From the NCBI RefSeq assembly GCF_031157315.1, contig NZ_JAVIFU010000011.1, positions 62,001-126,000 on the forward strand: a stretch of DNA of 64,000 bases. The letters run 5' to 3'. Position 1 is the first letter of the stretch. The number at the start of each line of letters is the position of its first letter. The translations under genes and the position numbers were made by a program. The DNA comes from Paenibacillus sp. LHD-38 (GTDB taxonomy: Bacteria > Bacillota > Bacilli > Paenibacillales > Paenibacillaceae). Below are positions 18,801 to 28,100 of the stretch, piece after piece. The notes under the pieces are model-generated. The model made no database searches and was not told the DNA's origin. It worked only from the letters and a program-made list of their open reading frames with translations.

Positions 18801-20992
18801 ATTCGAACAGCAAATACCAACGGATCAAAGTATCGTTTGATGCGGTAAGCGATACTGCATCGTTGTTCTTGAAAGTAGAGAAGGGCAGCGGGAATGTCGT
18901 GCTTGACGATGTGAGGGTATGGGAGAACCCAACCAAGACAGATGAGGGAGATGCCATCCTGTTCGAAGACTTCGAAAATGTCGATGAGGGCTGGGGACCA
19001 TTCGTCTATTCGAAAACAGGACCAGTACGGACTCACCTCGTTGAAAAGGGCGGCAACCAAATTCAAAGCTATGTTTTAGACGGCAAATGGTCTCTCAAAA
19101 CGAATGAGGAAGGAACGGGAGAATGGCTGCGAACGCTGCCGCACACGCTCCGAATGAAGGAGGATAATTTGTACCATCTGACGATGGATTACAATTCCGA
19201 CGAGCTGGATATGTATACGGTTGCTGTACGCGTCAACGAAAACGGTGTTGTGCGCGATCTTGTTTCCCAAAATCTCAAGGCAGGTAAAAATACGATAGAT
19301 CTATCTTTTGCTACGGAAGGCGCTAAAAATGCTTACTTAGCTATCATTAAAAACAAATTGAACAACCAGAAGGAATTAACAGGAACGCTCGTAGTCGATA
19401 ACATTCGCGTTAACGATGAAGGACCGATCGTACCGGTCGAGGGAGTCCTTGTTAACAGCGTGACGCTCTCCAAGCAAGAAATGGAATTAAATAAAGGTGA
19501 GGCTTCTCAAATCAATGCGCTTGTTGGCCCAGCTAACGCATTTAATAGAAAGCTGCAATGGCAATCAAGCGATGCAAATGTGGTGTCCGTTGATCAAACA
19601 GGCAAAGTGTCCGCGGTCGGCATTGGATCAGCTACGATTACAGCTGCATCTACGGATGGCAGTCAAGTGAGCGCAGTGGTGCTGATTCATGTTTATGATG
19701 CAAATACGCTCATTCCACAATCGGAGATGACGGCGAGCGCATCAAGCTTTCAGCCAGGCGATGATCCAGAAAACGCGCTAGATGGCGATATTTCCTCACT
19801 TTGGCATACGAAGTGGAGCCCAGCACATTTGCCGGAATCCATTACGCTTGATCTTGGTGGAAGCTATACGGTAAATCAATTTAATTACACGCCAAGAACA
19901 GGAGCGGTTAACGGCATTATTACCCGTTATAATCTATCCGTTAGTACGGATGGGGTCAACTTCACGCAAGTCGCGACGGGCACTTGGGCTCGTGACGAGA
20001 AGGTGAAGTCGGTAAGATTCTCGGGGGCAGCAGCTACTCACGTTAAGCTCGAGGCAACAGAGGGTGTAGGCAATTTTGCTTCCGCGGCAGAGCTTAATGT
20101 GTTTAAAGCAGTTGACCCATCGGAAATCGGAGTGACCAGCGTTCAGTTAGACAAGGCGGAGGCGACGCTCAAGGAAGGCGAAACGACTGAGCTTACTGCA
20201 ACCGTATTGCCTGAGAATGCAATAAACAAAAACGTAACCTGGTCTTCCAGCAACGAGGCCGTTGCAACAGTGGCTTCGCAGGACGGTCATGTAATCGTGA
20301 CCGGCTTGAAAGCGGGTACAGCAGATATTACCGTAACGACGGTGGACGGCAAATTTACAGCTGTAAGCAGAGTTACGGTGCAAAAAGCGGATGTTGAGCT
20401 GCAGCCGGCGACTACTCTAATCGCACCGGAAAGCGTTCCGACAAAAACGGAATTTGCAGTGAAGCTTGGACTGCGCAACATTAAACAAAATATTTATGCG
20501 CAGGATATTAAGCTTCAATACGACGCTAACGTTATGGAATACGTTGGGGCAAGGTCATTGATCTCGGGTGTGAGCATCGTCGCTGATCAGGACGAAACGC
20601 CGGGCGTGCTTCGTTTTCTGCTTGCAAGTGAAGGATCTGCGCACGGAGTAACAGGAAGTGCGGATGTTCTTGAGTTAACCTTCAGATCGAAGGATGTGGC
20701 AGGGAAGAAGATCGGAAAGATTTCCGTTACCAGCGCGGAACTTGCCGACAGCAGTGTGGAATTGACTGCGGCGCCTTCTACGGTAGACATCGAGTTTGCT
20801 GAGAAGGGCATTAGCGGCGATATTACAGGTGACGGCAAAGTAAGCATCGGCGACTTGGCGATTATCGCAGCTCATTATGGTAAAACAGCGTCCAGCTCAG
20901 ATTGGCAGCTGGCGAAGAAAGCAGATATTAACGGAGATGACGTAATTGATCTGGAAGACCTTGTTACCGTTGCAAGAAAAATTGTGGAATAA
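15842..20992 (+). CDS. GH101 endo-alpha-N-acetylgalactosaminidase with cohesin-dockerin tail
   Basis: A 1716-residue secreted enzyme. GH101 releases the core 1 disaccharide Gal-beta-1,3-GalNAc from Ser/Thr of mucin-type glycoproteins. I chose the TTG at 15842: it follows GAGGGAG at good spacing and gives a clean signal peptide (1-29), whereas the upstream GTG/ATG starts (15752, 15770) add a non-signal sequence. Order: concanavalin-like domain (about 32-205), GH101 catalytic region (about 215-870; candidate nucleophile D632 in FVYVDVY and acid E658 in GTEFAG), two galactose-binding-like sandwiches (to about 1195), Big_2 (1198-1290), F5/8 type C/CBM32 (1290-1423), Big_2 (1429-1520), cohesin (1522-1656), dockerin (1658-1716; DGKVSIGDL and a second calcium loop). 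Second gene of the cluster. Confidence 0.92.
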   Translation: MKSSTKPYRILLAMLLGIQLCMPSAAVFAAEQDTVYFKDYNDGTITGWTAGKGSTTFTADNGAVKAVTQGAVIVYDQTSPQFADGEYEVKLKFNETPTRFGLVYRYVDSSNYNIIQYDLNSWGWDSVKAGVETYGNIASTSPTFAAGQQYTFKLRYVKDSVELFVDGVSVLSTSLPSVPTGAGKIGLRSWFANKTIAIDDLKVTEAKVTTPDPKPITVVDTLTSDLMSVEIDKEFPRVKNYVWKSSGAEMKGQLNGFNELKINNKSYYPTATAYAKSAATSDKGETALYTLHIPEINVDLKVAMELSHNILNFNVVSLEEKGSVKVKTIEFPNHDLVSVLGTQEKAQETAAWVTGGWNEVNEEYKDLKAGATDVSGGRTYAFLNSDQLAATMITNVVNDYDKVRVKVAMDTQLGTKKATISGGAWVYRGSDVLDPEPLPWAKVILTPDANNDSLVDWQDGAIAYREHAEVPFGSEKIRDNLSYVSMNIGSTTSTPFLRAFDNAKKISNLTDGFGQMILFKGYQAEGHDDSHPDYGGHIGIRQGGIEDFNYVLSEGKKYNILGGVHINATEYMLDAYETKMENLNQPLSKGWGWLDQAYYVNKTKDVESGELKRRLDMLKSDTGDNLSFVYVDVYAGADYNAKKLSDYINGNGWMLGTEFAGPLYQQAAWVHWGTDPGYPNQGNSSQIIRFVRNHVLDGFLTTPLLKGNKQVGVGYWQSGAVFNSYKETTAAFFNHNLPTKYMQYFPITKMTENRIEFESNVVVERGQDTKIHLSKDGNDIAIMTDSSNISNSTVFIPWNPETEEKIYHWNPAGGATTWNVPASWSNVQTAQLYKLSDLGHELIGSVPVTNGQVTLTAEKGVGYVLYKTTAPANKDMLWGDGGSVKDPSFDSQSFNNWSKSSTAANTDHIQIVKNNNAEDQLQVNGPEDATIEQVITGLEAGKTYSASVWVKVDGKRTMKIGVKQGDSEVSNYLEDTEHGYLSQQHKYSNSKYQRIKVSFDAVSDTASLFLKVEKGSGNVVLDDVRVWENPTKTDEGDAILFEDFENVDEGWGPFVYSKTGPVRTHLVEKGGNQIQSYVLDGKWSLKTNEEGTGEWLRTLPHTLRMKEDNLYHLTMDYNSDELDMYTVAVRVNENGVVRDLVSQNLKAGKNTIDLSFATEGAKNAYLAIIKNKLNNQKELTGTLVVDNIRVNDEGPIVPVEGVLVNSVTLSKQEMELNKGEASQINALVGPANAFNRKLQWQSSDANVVSVDQTGKVSAVGIGSATITAASTDGSQVSAVVLIHVYDANTLIPQSEMTASASSFQPGDDPENALDGDISSLWHTKWSPAHLPESITLDLGGSYTVNQFNYTPRTGAVNGIITRYNLSVSTDGVNFTQVATGTWARDEKVKSVRFSGAAATHVKLEATEGVGNFASAAELNVFKAVDPSEIGVTSVQLDKAEATLKEGETTELTATVLPENAINKNVTWSSSNEAVATVASQDGHVIVTGLKAGTADITVTTVDGKFTAVSRVTVQKADVELQPATTLIAPESVPTKTEFAVKLGLRNIKQNIYAQDIKLQYDANVMEYVGARSLISGVSIVADQDETPGVLRFLLASEGSAHGVTGSADVLELTFRSKDVAGKKIGKISVTSAELADSSVELTAAPSTVDIEFAEKGISGDITGDGKVSIGDLAIIAAHYGKTASSSDWQLAKKADINGDDVIDLEDLVTVARKIVE

Positions 20993-21007
20993 ATAAAGTC
21001 CAACACG

Positions 21008-21052
21008 GCTGGCTGCATGATGTGATCGATATCATTGTGCAGCTGGCTTTCT
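21008..21052 (+). other. Intercistronic stem-loop between GH101 and GH20 genes
   Basis: Imperfect inverted repeat (GGCTGGCTGCATGATG against its near-complement ending in GCAGCTGGC) followed by a short T-rich stretch. It may partly end transcription or protect mRNA ends; full termination is unlikely given the shared direction and lack of a new promoter. Confidence 0.5.
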
Positions 21053-21091
21053 TTCTGCCTGCTCAAAATAATAAATTGGGGTGAATTTCAA

Positions 21092-24000
21092 ATGAAAAAG
21101 TGGATGAGTATCATCGGCATAGCCAGCATGATATTTTGTTCCATACCTCTACAGTCAGCTGGTGCGGCAGAAGCTGCCGTCAATGCTAAGCCGAAGGTCA
21201 TACCAAGCTTACAGGAGTGGACGGGCGGAAGCGGCTCCTTCACGCTGACAAATAACTCGCGCATTGTTCTAGCGACCAATGATTTAACATCGGTAGCGGA
21301 AGTGTTCCAAGACGATCTGAAAGAAATAACGGGTAAGGATATTCCGATTGCAAGCGGTCAGCCAGCCTTAACGAGTGACTTCGTTCTTGGGGTAAACAGC
21401 ACAAGAGATAACGCGATTGGCGATGAAGGTTATACGTTTGAGGTTGGCGATTACGTGAAAATAAAAGCGAATACGACGAAGGGCGTTTTTTACGGAACGA
21501 GAACAGCGCTGCAAATTTTGGAGCAGGATTCTTTGAAGTCGAGCATCGTGAAAGGGATCGCCAAGGACTTTCCTAAATACCAAGAACGCGGCTTCATGCT
21601 GGACGTAGCACGTAAATTTTTCCCGATGAGCGATCTCAAGGAATATGTAAAGATGATGTCCTATTACAAGCTGAACGATTTCCAGCTGCATCTCAATGAC
21701 AATGAGATCTTCTCGGATACGAGCAGGCTGAACTGGAATAAATATTCTGCCTTTCGCTTGGTGAACACCAAGTACCCCGAATTGACGGCTAAGGATGGGC
21801 ACTATACGAAGCAGGAATTTCGTGAGCTTCAAGATCTAGCCGGCGTTCGCGGGCTCAACATTACGCCTGAATTTGAATCGCCTAGCCATGCGCTGGCGCT
21901 GACGAAAGTTAGGCCAGATCTCGTGAAAGATAATCTGCCTGTCGATCATTTGGATATTACTCGTCCGGAAACGATCGAATTTGTCAAAGAGGTCATGGAC
22001 GAATATTTGGATAATCAATGGTTTGACAGCAAAGAGATTCATTTTGGCGCCGACGAGTTTGATCGAAATGATAGAACGACCTTCGAGTATTACAGGCAAT
22101 ATCTTAATCAAATGAACGCGTATTTAAAAAGCAAAGGGAAAGTATCCAGAATGTGGGGCAGCTTATCGCTATTCACAGGAACGACGCCGGTTGACAAGGA
22201 CATTATTACGCATATCTGGAACAATGGCTGGCAAAATCCAGTCGATTCGTCCGCACAGGGCTATAAAGTCATTAATACCGTAGATGGCTACCTGTACATG
22301 GTGCCAAAGGCGGGCTATTACCGTGATTACTTGGATACGAATTGGCTCTACAACAATTGGGAGCCTACCTATTTCGGCAGCAATCTCCGTTTGCAAGACG
22401 GGGACCCCAATCTGCTTGGCGGCATGTTCGCGGTATGGAACGATAAGCTTGGCAAGATGGTAAGCGCGGCTGATGTCCATGATCGCGTCAAGCATGCTAT
22501 GCCTGTGATGGCGGAAAAAATGTGGAGAGGACAATCGAGCGACTCCACCTTTAGCGAGTTCAAGCAGCTTAGCGATCTGCTTGGCATTGGGCCAGGAAAC
22601 GATCTTCTGCATGAGGTAGATTCGGTTGGAGAAACAGTCGTTCATTATTCTTTTGACGAAGGGAATGCAACATCGACAGCGGATCAATCCGGCAATTCAT
22701 ACAACGGTACGCTAAAGGACGCGGATTGGACGAATGAAGGGAAGATAGGCAAAGCGGTTATTTTTGATGGCAAGACAGATCGGATTGAGACAGGTTTGAC
22801 GGTAAAAGGCTTTCCTTGGACGGCAGCGGCTTGGGTTAAGCTCGATGACCAATCGCAATCGGAGGAAGCGATTTTTCTGAAATCAGAATACGGCATGCTT
22901 AAGCTGAAACAAAAGGGCAGCGTTAACGCCGGATTCTCGCGCGAGGGTTTTGATTTTACCTTCAATTCCGCCATTCCGACAGGACGGTGGGTGCATGTCG
23001 CTTTCCGTGGAGATTTGCTCGGAACCTCCTTGTTCATTGATGGGGAGCTTAAAAGCACCTTAACCGAAACGACGCTGCTCCCTTCGGCTTCCATCGGAAG
23101 CAAGACAAATTCCTTCCTGGGAGCTTTGGATGAATTCAAGCTTTATGACCGTGCGCTGTCTGGCAAGGAGATTGGTGAAGCAGCAGGCTCGCCGCCTTGG
23201 ACTGTCAATGCAGCAGCACATAAAACGGCAACCGCTTCTTCCGTTGAAGTCAGCGCTTTCCAACCGGGTCTAGCCTTCGATGAGATTGAATCCAGCGCTT
23301 CACGCTGGTCATCGAAATATACGGACAATGAATGGATTTATGTGGATTTGGGTCAATCCATCGATATTGGCAAGGTCATTCTGAAATGGGAGAATGCCAA
23401 TGCCAAGGGATATAAGATTCAAGTTTCGGATGATGCTCTTTCCTGGCGTGATGTTTATTCCACCAGCGCGGGCCTTGGCGGCGTGGAAATCGTTAAATTT
23501 CCAACGGAAAGCGCGCAATATGTACGTATGCAGGGTACGAAGCGCATAGGGCAATACGGCTATTCCTTATATGAATTCGAGGTTTATCCAGCGAATCCGA
23601 ATGATCCTGTTCCGGTCCCGATCCCAGTGCGCTATAAGCAAAATTTCGAAGCGAATACACTGGAAGGCTGGAATCATGCGATTGGGGCTGGAGGCGGCAG
23701 CATGGCCCTCGTGGATGATCCGGGGAATGCAGGCCAGCATGCATTGAAGCTTACTGCTAATAACATTAGCAACGTGTTTGTGGATGGAAATTCTCCAGCG
23801 ATTAAAAACGGCGAGATCGAATTTAAAGTGACTCCGCAGAGCGATGTAATTCGTGCGGGTATTATTTTCCGGTATGCGAATGAAGGATCGTGGGCTTCAG
23901 TTGGCTTTGACCAGCGCGGCTGGTACTGGGTAAACGCGCAGGACAGCTATGGAGCGATGACCTCCGAGCAAGGCGCAATGCTGCGAAAGGGCGAAACGGC

Positions 24001-25045
24001 AACGGTAAAGGTCAAATTCGAGGGATCGTTTATAACGCTAATGGTAAATGGAACGACATACTTTGAAGGCGCTTTGCCTAATCTTCCAATTGAAGAGGGC
24101 AAAATGGGTGCGCGGGTATTCGGTTCAACGATTGCTGCTTTTGACGATTTCCAATTTAACAATAATGTTGCTGAAGTGCTGGTAACGGGCGTTAAAGTGG
24201 ATAAACCGTCCATTCAATTGAAAAAAGGGGAAACGGCGGAGCTTGTTGCCACAGTGCTGCCAGGAAGCGCAACGAACAAAAAAACAACATGGGCGAGCAG
24301 CGATGAGGCTGTGGCTAAGGTCGTTGTCGCAAATGGCAAGGCAATCGTAACGGCGATTGGAGCGGGCAGTGCCGATATAACGGTCACGACCGAATCAGGC
24401 GGGTTTACAGCTGTCAGCAAAGTGACGGTAATACCTGCAAATACAGAAGCTTTATCTACAACAATCACGGCTCCAAGCAAGGTAACGTACGGTGAGCCGT
24501 TCAAAGTCAGCTTCGGTCTTCAAAGTGTAACCGAGTCAGTTTATGCACAGGACATTACGATCCAGTATGATGCCAGCCTAATGGACTTTGCGTCGGCTGA
24601 ATCGTTGATCGATGGCGTTGCGCTTCTGGAGGTGAAGAAGGGAGAGGGCTCCGTCCGGCTGCTCTTGGCCAGCCAAGGGGGAGAGCATGGAATAGCCGGA
24701 GATTCGGTAATTGCGGAGCTTACCTTTACGGCGAAGAAGCTCGAACAGCCTCTAAAGGGGACCATAATCGTGTCGGACGCTTTGATTGGCACTGGCAGCG
24801 GAGAGGAATTTAAGGCAGGTTCATCCACAGCTGAGGTTAACTTCGAGAATGAGCTTCCAGGACTTCCGGGAGACTTGAACGGTGATAACAAAGTCAGCAT
24901 AGGCGACCTTGCTATCGTTGCGGCGAACTATGGAAAAACGCCGGCTGATTCGGATTGGGAGCAAGCGAAGCGGGCAGATATGAACAATGACGGCATGATC
25001 GACATTAACGATCTTGCGTTTATTGCGAAAAAAATATTGGAATAG
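21092..25045 (+). CDS. GH20 beta-N-acetylhexosaminidase (or lacto-N-biosidase) with cohesin-dockerin tail
   Basis: A 1317-residue secreted enzyme. GH20 uses substrate-assisted catalysis with an Asp-Glu pair, here D321-E322 in HFGADEFD. The ATG at 21092 is preceded by GGGGTG and gives a signal peptide (1-26). Order: GH20 N-terminal alpha/beta domain (about 35-155), catalytic barrel (about 160-500; RGFMLDVARKFFP, HLNDNEI), LamG-like domain (515-697), F5/8 type C (704-833), concanavalin-like domain (846-1028), Big_2 (1030-1117), cohesin (1121-1254), dockerin (1257-1317). The MMSYYKLNDFQLHLNDNEI stretch and the size resemble bifidobacterial lacto-N-biosidases, so release of a disaccharide is possible alongside plain beta-hexosaminidase activity. 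Confidence 0.92.
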   Translation: MKKWMSIIGIASMIFCSIPLQSAGAAEAAVNAKPKVIPSLQEWTGGSGSFTLTNNSRIVLATNDLTSVAEVFQDDLKEITGKDIPIASGQPALTSDFVLGVNSTRDNAIGDEGYTFEVGDYVKIKANTTKGVFYGTRTALQILEQDSLKSSIVKGIAKDFPKYQERGFMLDVARKFFPMSDLKEYVKMMSYYKLNDFQLHLNDNEIFSDTSRLNWNKYSAFRLVNTKYPELTAKDGHYTKQEFRELQDLAGVRGLNITPEFESPSHALALTKVRPDLVKDNLPVDHLDITRPETIEFVKEVMDEYLDNQWFDSKEIHFGADEFDRNDRTTFEYYRQYLNQMNAYLKSKGKVSRMWGSLSLFTGTTPVDKDIITHIWNNGWQNPVDSSAQGYKVINTVDGYLYMVPKAGYYRDYLDTNWLYNNWEPTYFGSNLRLQDGDPNLLGGMFAVWNDKLGKMVSAADVHDRVKHAMPVMAEKMWRGQSSDSTFSEFKQLSDLLGIGPGNDLLHEVDSVGETVVHYSFDEGNATSTADQSGNSYNGTLKDADWTNEGKIGKAVIFDGKTDRIETGLTVKGFPWTAAAWVKLDDQSQSEEAIFLKSEYGMLKLKQKGSVNAGFSREGFDFTFNSAIPTGRWVHVAFRGDLLGTSLFIDGELKSTLTETTLLPSASIGSKTNSFLGALDEFKLYDRALSGKEIGEAAGSPPWTVNAAAHKTATASSVEVSAFQPGLAFDEIESSASRWSSKYTDNEWIYVDLGQSIDIGKVILKWENANAKGYKIQVSDDALSWRDVYSTSAGLGGVEIVKFPTESAQYVRMQGTKRIGQYGYSLYEFEVYPANPNDPVPVPIPVRYKQNFEANTLEGWNHAIGAGGGSMALVDDPGNAGQHALKLTANNISNVFVDGNSPAIKNGEIEFKVTPQSDVIRAGIIFRYANEGSWASVGFDQRGWYWVNAQDSYGAMTSEQGAMLRKGETATVKVKFEGSFITLMVNGTTYFEGALPNLPIEEGKMGARVFGSTIAAFDDFQFNNNVAEVLVTGVKVDKPSIQLKKGETAELVATVLPGSATNKKTTWASSDEAVAKVVVANGKAIVTAIGAGSADITVTTESGGFTAVSKVTVIPANTEALSTTITAPSKVTYGEPFKVSFGLQSVTESVYAQDITIQYDASLMDFASAESLIDGVALLEVKKGEGSVRLLLASQGGEHGIAGDSVIAELTFTAKKLEQPLKGTIIVSDALIGTGSGEEFKAGSSTAEVNFENELPGLPGDLNGDNKVSIGDLAIVAANYGKTPADSDWEQAKRADMNNDGMIDINDLAFIAKKILE

Positions 25046-25078
25046 ATCAAGCAACCAATAACCAATGGAAAATGACAT

Positions 25079-25122
25079 GGCAAGGTGCTTAATGTGGCGC
25101 ATGCTGCACGCTGTACCTTGTC
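25079..25122 (+). other. Intercistronic stem-loop between GH20 and GH31 genes
   Basis: Short stem CAAGGT with ACCTTG enclosing an inner GC-rich palindrome (GGCGCATGC region). No T-run follows. Possible mRNA-processing or stability element. Confidence 0.4.
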
Positions 25123-25150
25123 TGTCCACTAACCGTACGGGGGAGATTAA

Positions 25151-28100
25151 GTGACCATTTTCAAATATCGCTGGGGGTTTGCGTTTGTTTTTGTAGTCAT
25201 GCTGGCGGCAACGCTCTTATTGTTTAATCCTCATGCCGTCAATGCTGCCGCTGTTGGAAAGATCACAAGTTTTGAAAAAACGGATGATAAAACGTTTACG
25301 ATAACCGCTGGCAGCGATAAGGTCAAAGTTATTTTCTTGAAGGACGATATGGTACGCATATGGCTCGGAGCCGGAGGCCAGTTTACCGAATTGAAAGGGA
25401 AAACGTCAGCTAAGCCTGCTGAGCCTATTGTCATTAAGGAAGACTTTGGGGCAGTTACGGTTTCGTGGTCCGATGAGGGCGCTTATTACAAGATGGAGAC
25501 TAACAAATTTGTGCTGCGCGCGAACAAAAGCTCTCTAAAGTTCGCCATGTATAAAAAGGATAATACAACGCTTGTATGGGAGGAAGCGAGCGGATTAACC
25601 TACAATGATTCATCGACGACGCAGAAGCTCGTTCGGGGCGATGATGAATATTTTTATGGCGGCGGGATGCAAAACGGTTTTTTCTCGCACCGAGGCCAAA
25701 AAATTGACATCGCAAATAAATACGGCAACTGGGGAAGCGGCACCGTGTCGAACCCGTCCCCTTTTTACATCAGTACTGCTGGTTATGGCGTGCTGCGCCA
25801 TACGTTCCAGACGGGGGCCTATGATTTCGATAGCATCGTTTCTTTGACTCATAATGAAAAAAACTTTGATGCTTATTATTTTTACGGTGACACGATGAAA
25901 GACATTTTGAATGGCTATACCGATCTGACGGGCAAGCCTAGCTTGATTCCAAGATGGGGAATGGGCTTTGGAGATGCGAACTGTTATAACCGAGCTCCCG
26001 GGACGACGATTGACGTCGTAGACAAAGTTGCCAAAGCGTATCGGGATCATGATATGCCGGGCGCGTGGATTTTGCCGAATGACGGTTATGGCTGCGGCTA
26101 CACCGATCTAGGCAAAACGGTAGATGAGCTGGAGAAGTTAGGCTTTCATACAGGGCTTTGGACGCAAAACGGCGTTGCCAACATTGCGCAGGAGGTCGGC
26201 GTGGACGGAACAAGGCTCGCCAAGCTTGATGTCGCTTGGGTCGGACCAGGCTATGACTTCGCCTTAAACGGAACGAAGCAAGCGTTCCAGGGCATTGAAA
26301 ATAATTCGGATGCGCGGGGTTATGTCTGGTCCGTCGGGGGCTGGGCGGGGACACAGCGGTATTCCACCGTTTGGTCGGGCGATCAGTCGGGGGATTGGGA
26401 ATATATCCGGTTCCACATTCCGACGTTGATCGGTGCTGGGCTCTCTGGCATCCCTTATGCGACAGGTGATGTGGATGGCATATTTGGCGGAAGCGCCAAA
26501 ACGTATGTGCGGGACTTGCAGTGGAAGGCGTTCACGCCGATTCTGATGAGCATGTCCGGCTGGGCTTCGAAGGACAAACAGCCTTGGGTTTGGGGCGAGC
26601 CTTATACGAGCTACAATCGGGATATTTTGAAATTAAGAGAACGGCTGACTCCTTATTTCTACACCTATCTAAATGAAGCCTATGAATCAGGGGCGCCAAT
26701 GGTTAGAGGAATGGTTTATGAATATCCTAACGATCCGAATACGAAGGGACTGCTCACGCAATATCAATTTATGTCCGGCGGTTCCTTGCTGGTAGCGCCT
26801 GTATACTCAGATACCTCAAGCAGAAACGGCATTTATTTACCAAAAGGCAAATGGACGGATTATTGGACGGGAGAAGCGCATTACGGCTCCAAAATGCTGG
26901 ATGAATATGAGGCGCCGCTTGGTCGTCTGCCGCTTCTAGTAAAGGGCGGAGCGATCATTCCGATGTACCCAGAGTCGCTTTATGATGGTCAAGTTCTGCC
27001 GAATCCGATTACGTACGATATTTATCCATATCAAACGTCAAGCTTTGAAATGTATGAGGATGACGGCGTGACTAAAGAACATCGCAATGGGAAGTTTGCT
27101 AAAACGCTGATTACCTCGATAGCGCCTGAGCAAGGGACAGGAGATCTTGTCGTTCAGGTTGGTGCAAGCATAGGTGATTATAAAGGTAAGCTTGCTTCGC
27201 GTACGAATCAATTTATGATACACATGCCCAATAAGCCGACTGCCGTTTCTGTTGATGCATCCAGCTCTTCGGAGCTTGCGACGAAGTCTGTTTGGGATGC
27301 TTCAGCAAGCGGCTGGTATTACGATGCGCAGGACAAAGGAGGCATTCTTTTTGTTAAAACATCGGATTTGCCTACTAACCAAGGCTTCGAATTGAAGGTG
27401 TCCGGCTTCACGGCTGATACGACACCTCTTGTTGATGCGGTTGCTATTGAATTGCCTACGACAGATACGGATCCGAGCAAAATTCCGCAGGACGATATGA
27501 TTGCAACGGCAACGAATGCGGATGCTTCTGCTCCTGCATCCAACGTGCTTGACGGCAATTTCGAATCGATCTGGAGCACTGCCCTGAATGGCAGCGCGCA
27601 ATTGCCGCAGTCGGTGACGCTGAACTTAGGATTCAAACAATTTGTAAATAAGATCAAATACCTGCCAAGGCAATACGGCGGCACAGACGGGATCATCACC
27701 GACTACAACGTGTACGTCAGCTTGGACGGAACGAATTTCACGCTAGTGAGCAGCGGACAATGGAAGGCCGATAAAGTGGAGAAGGTCGATACCTTTGATA
27801 CCGTTAAAGCCCTTTATGTGAAATTGGAAGCGACTGCGGGAGTAGGGAACTTTGCTTCTGCGGCGGAGATCAATGTGTACCGGGATCTGCTGAAGCCTGC
27901 GCCCACGCCGATTGCGAAAAAAGGGATGAGCGCCTCAGCAATAAGCTTCCAGCCTGGAAGCGAGGCTTCCAAAGCAATCGATGGCGATGCGAATACCGTG
28001 TGGCATACGAAATGGGACGGGTCGGATAAATTGCCGCAAGCGATCATTGTTGATCTTGGCAAGGCTTATGAGATCAGTCAGTTCCGTTATACGCCGCGCA

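Noticed and set aside
18308..19066. A 252-codon open frame on the minus strand inside the GH101 gene
   Set aside because: It is antisense to conserved coding sequence, has no ribosome binding site and resembles no protein family.
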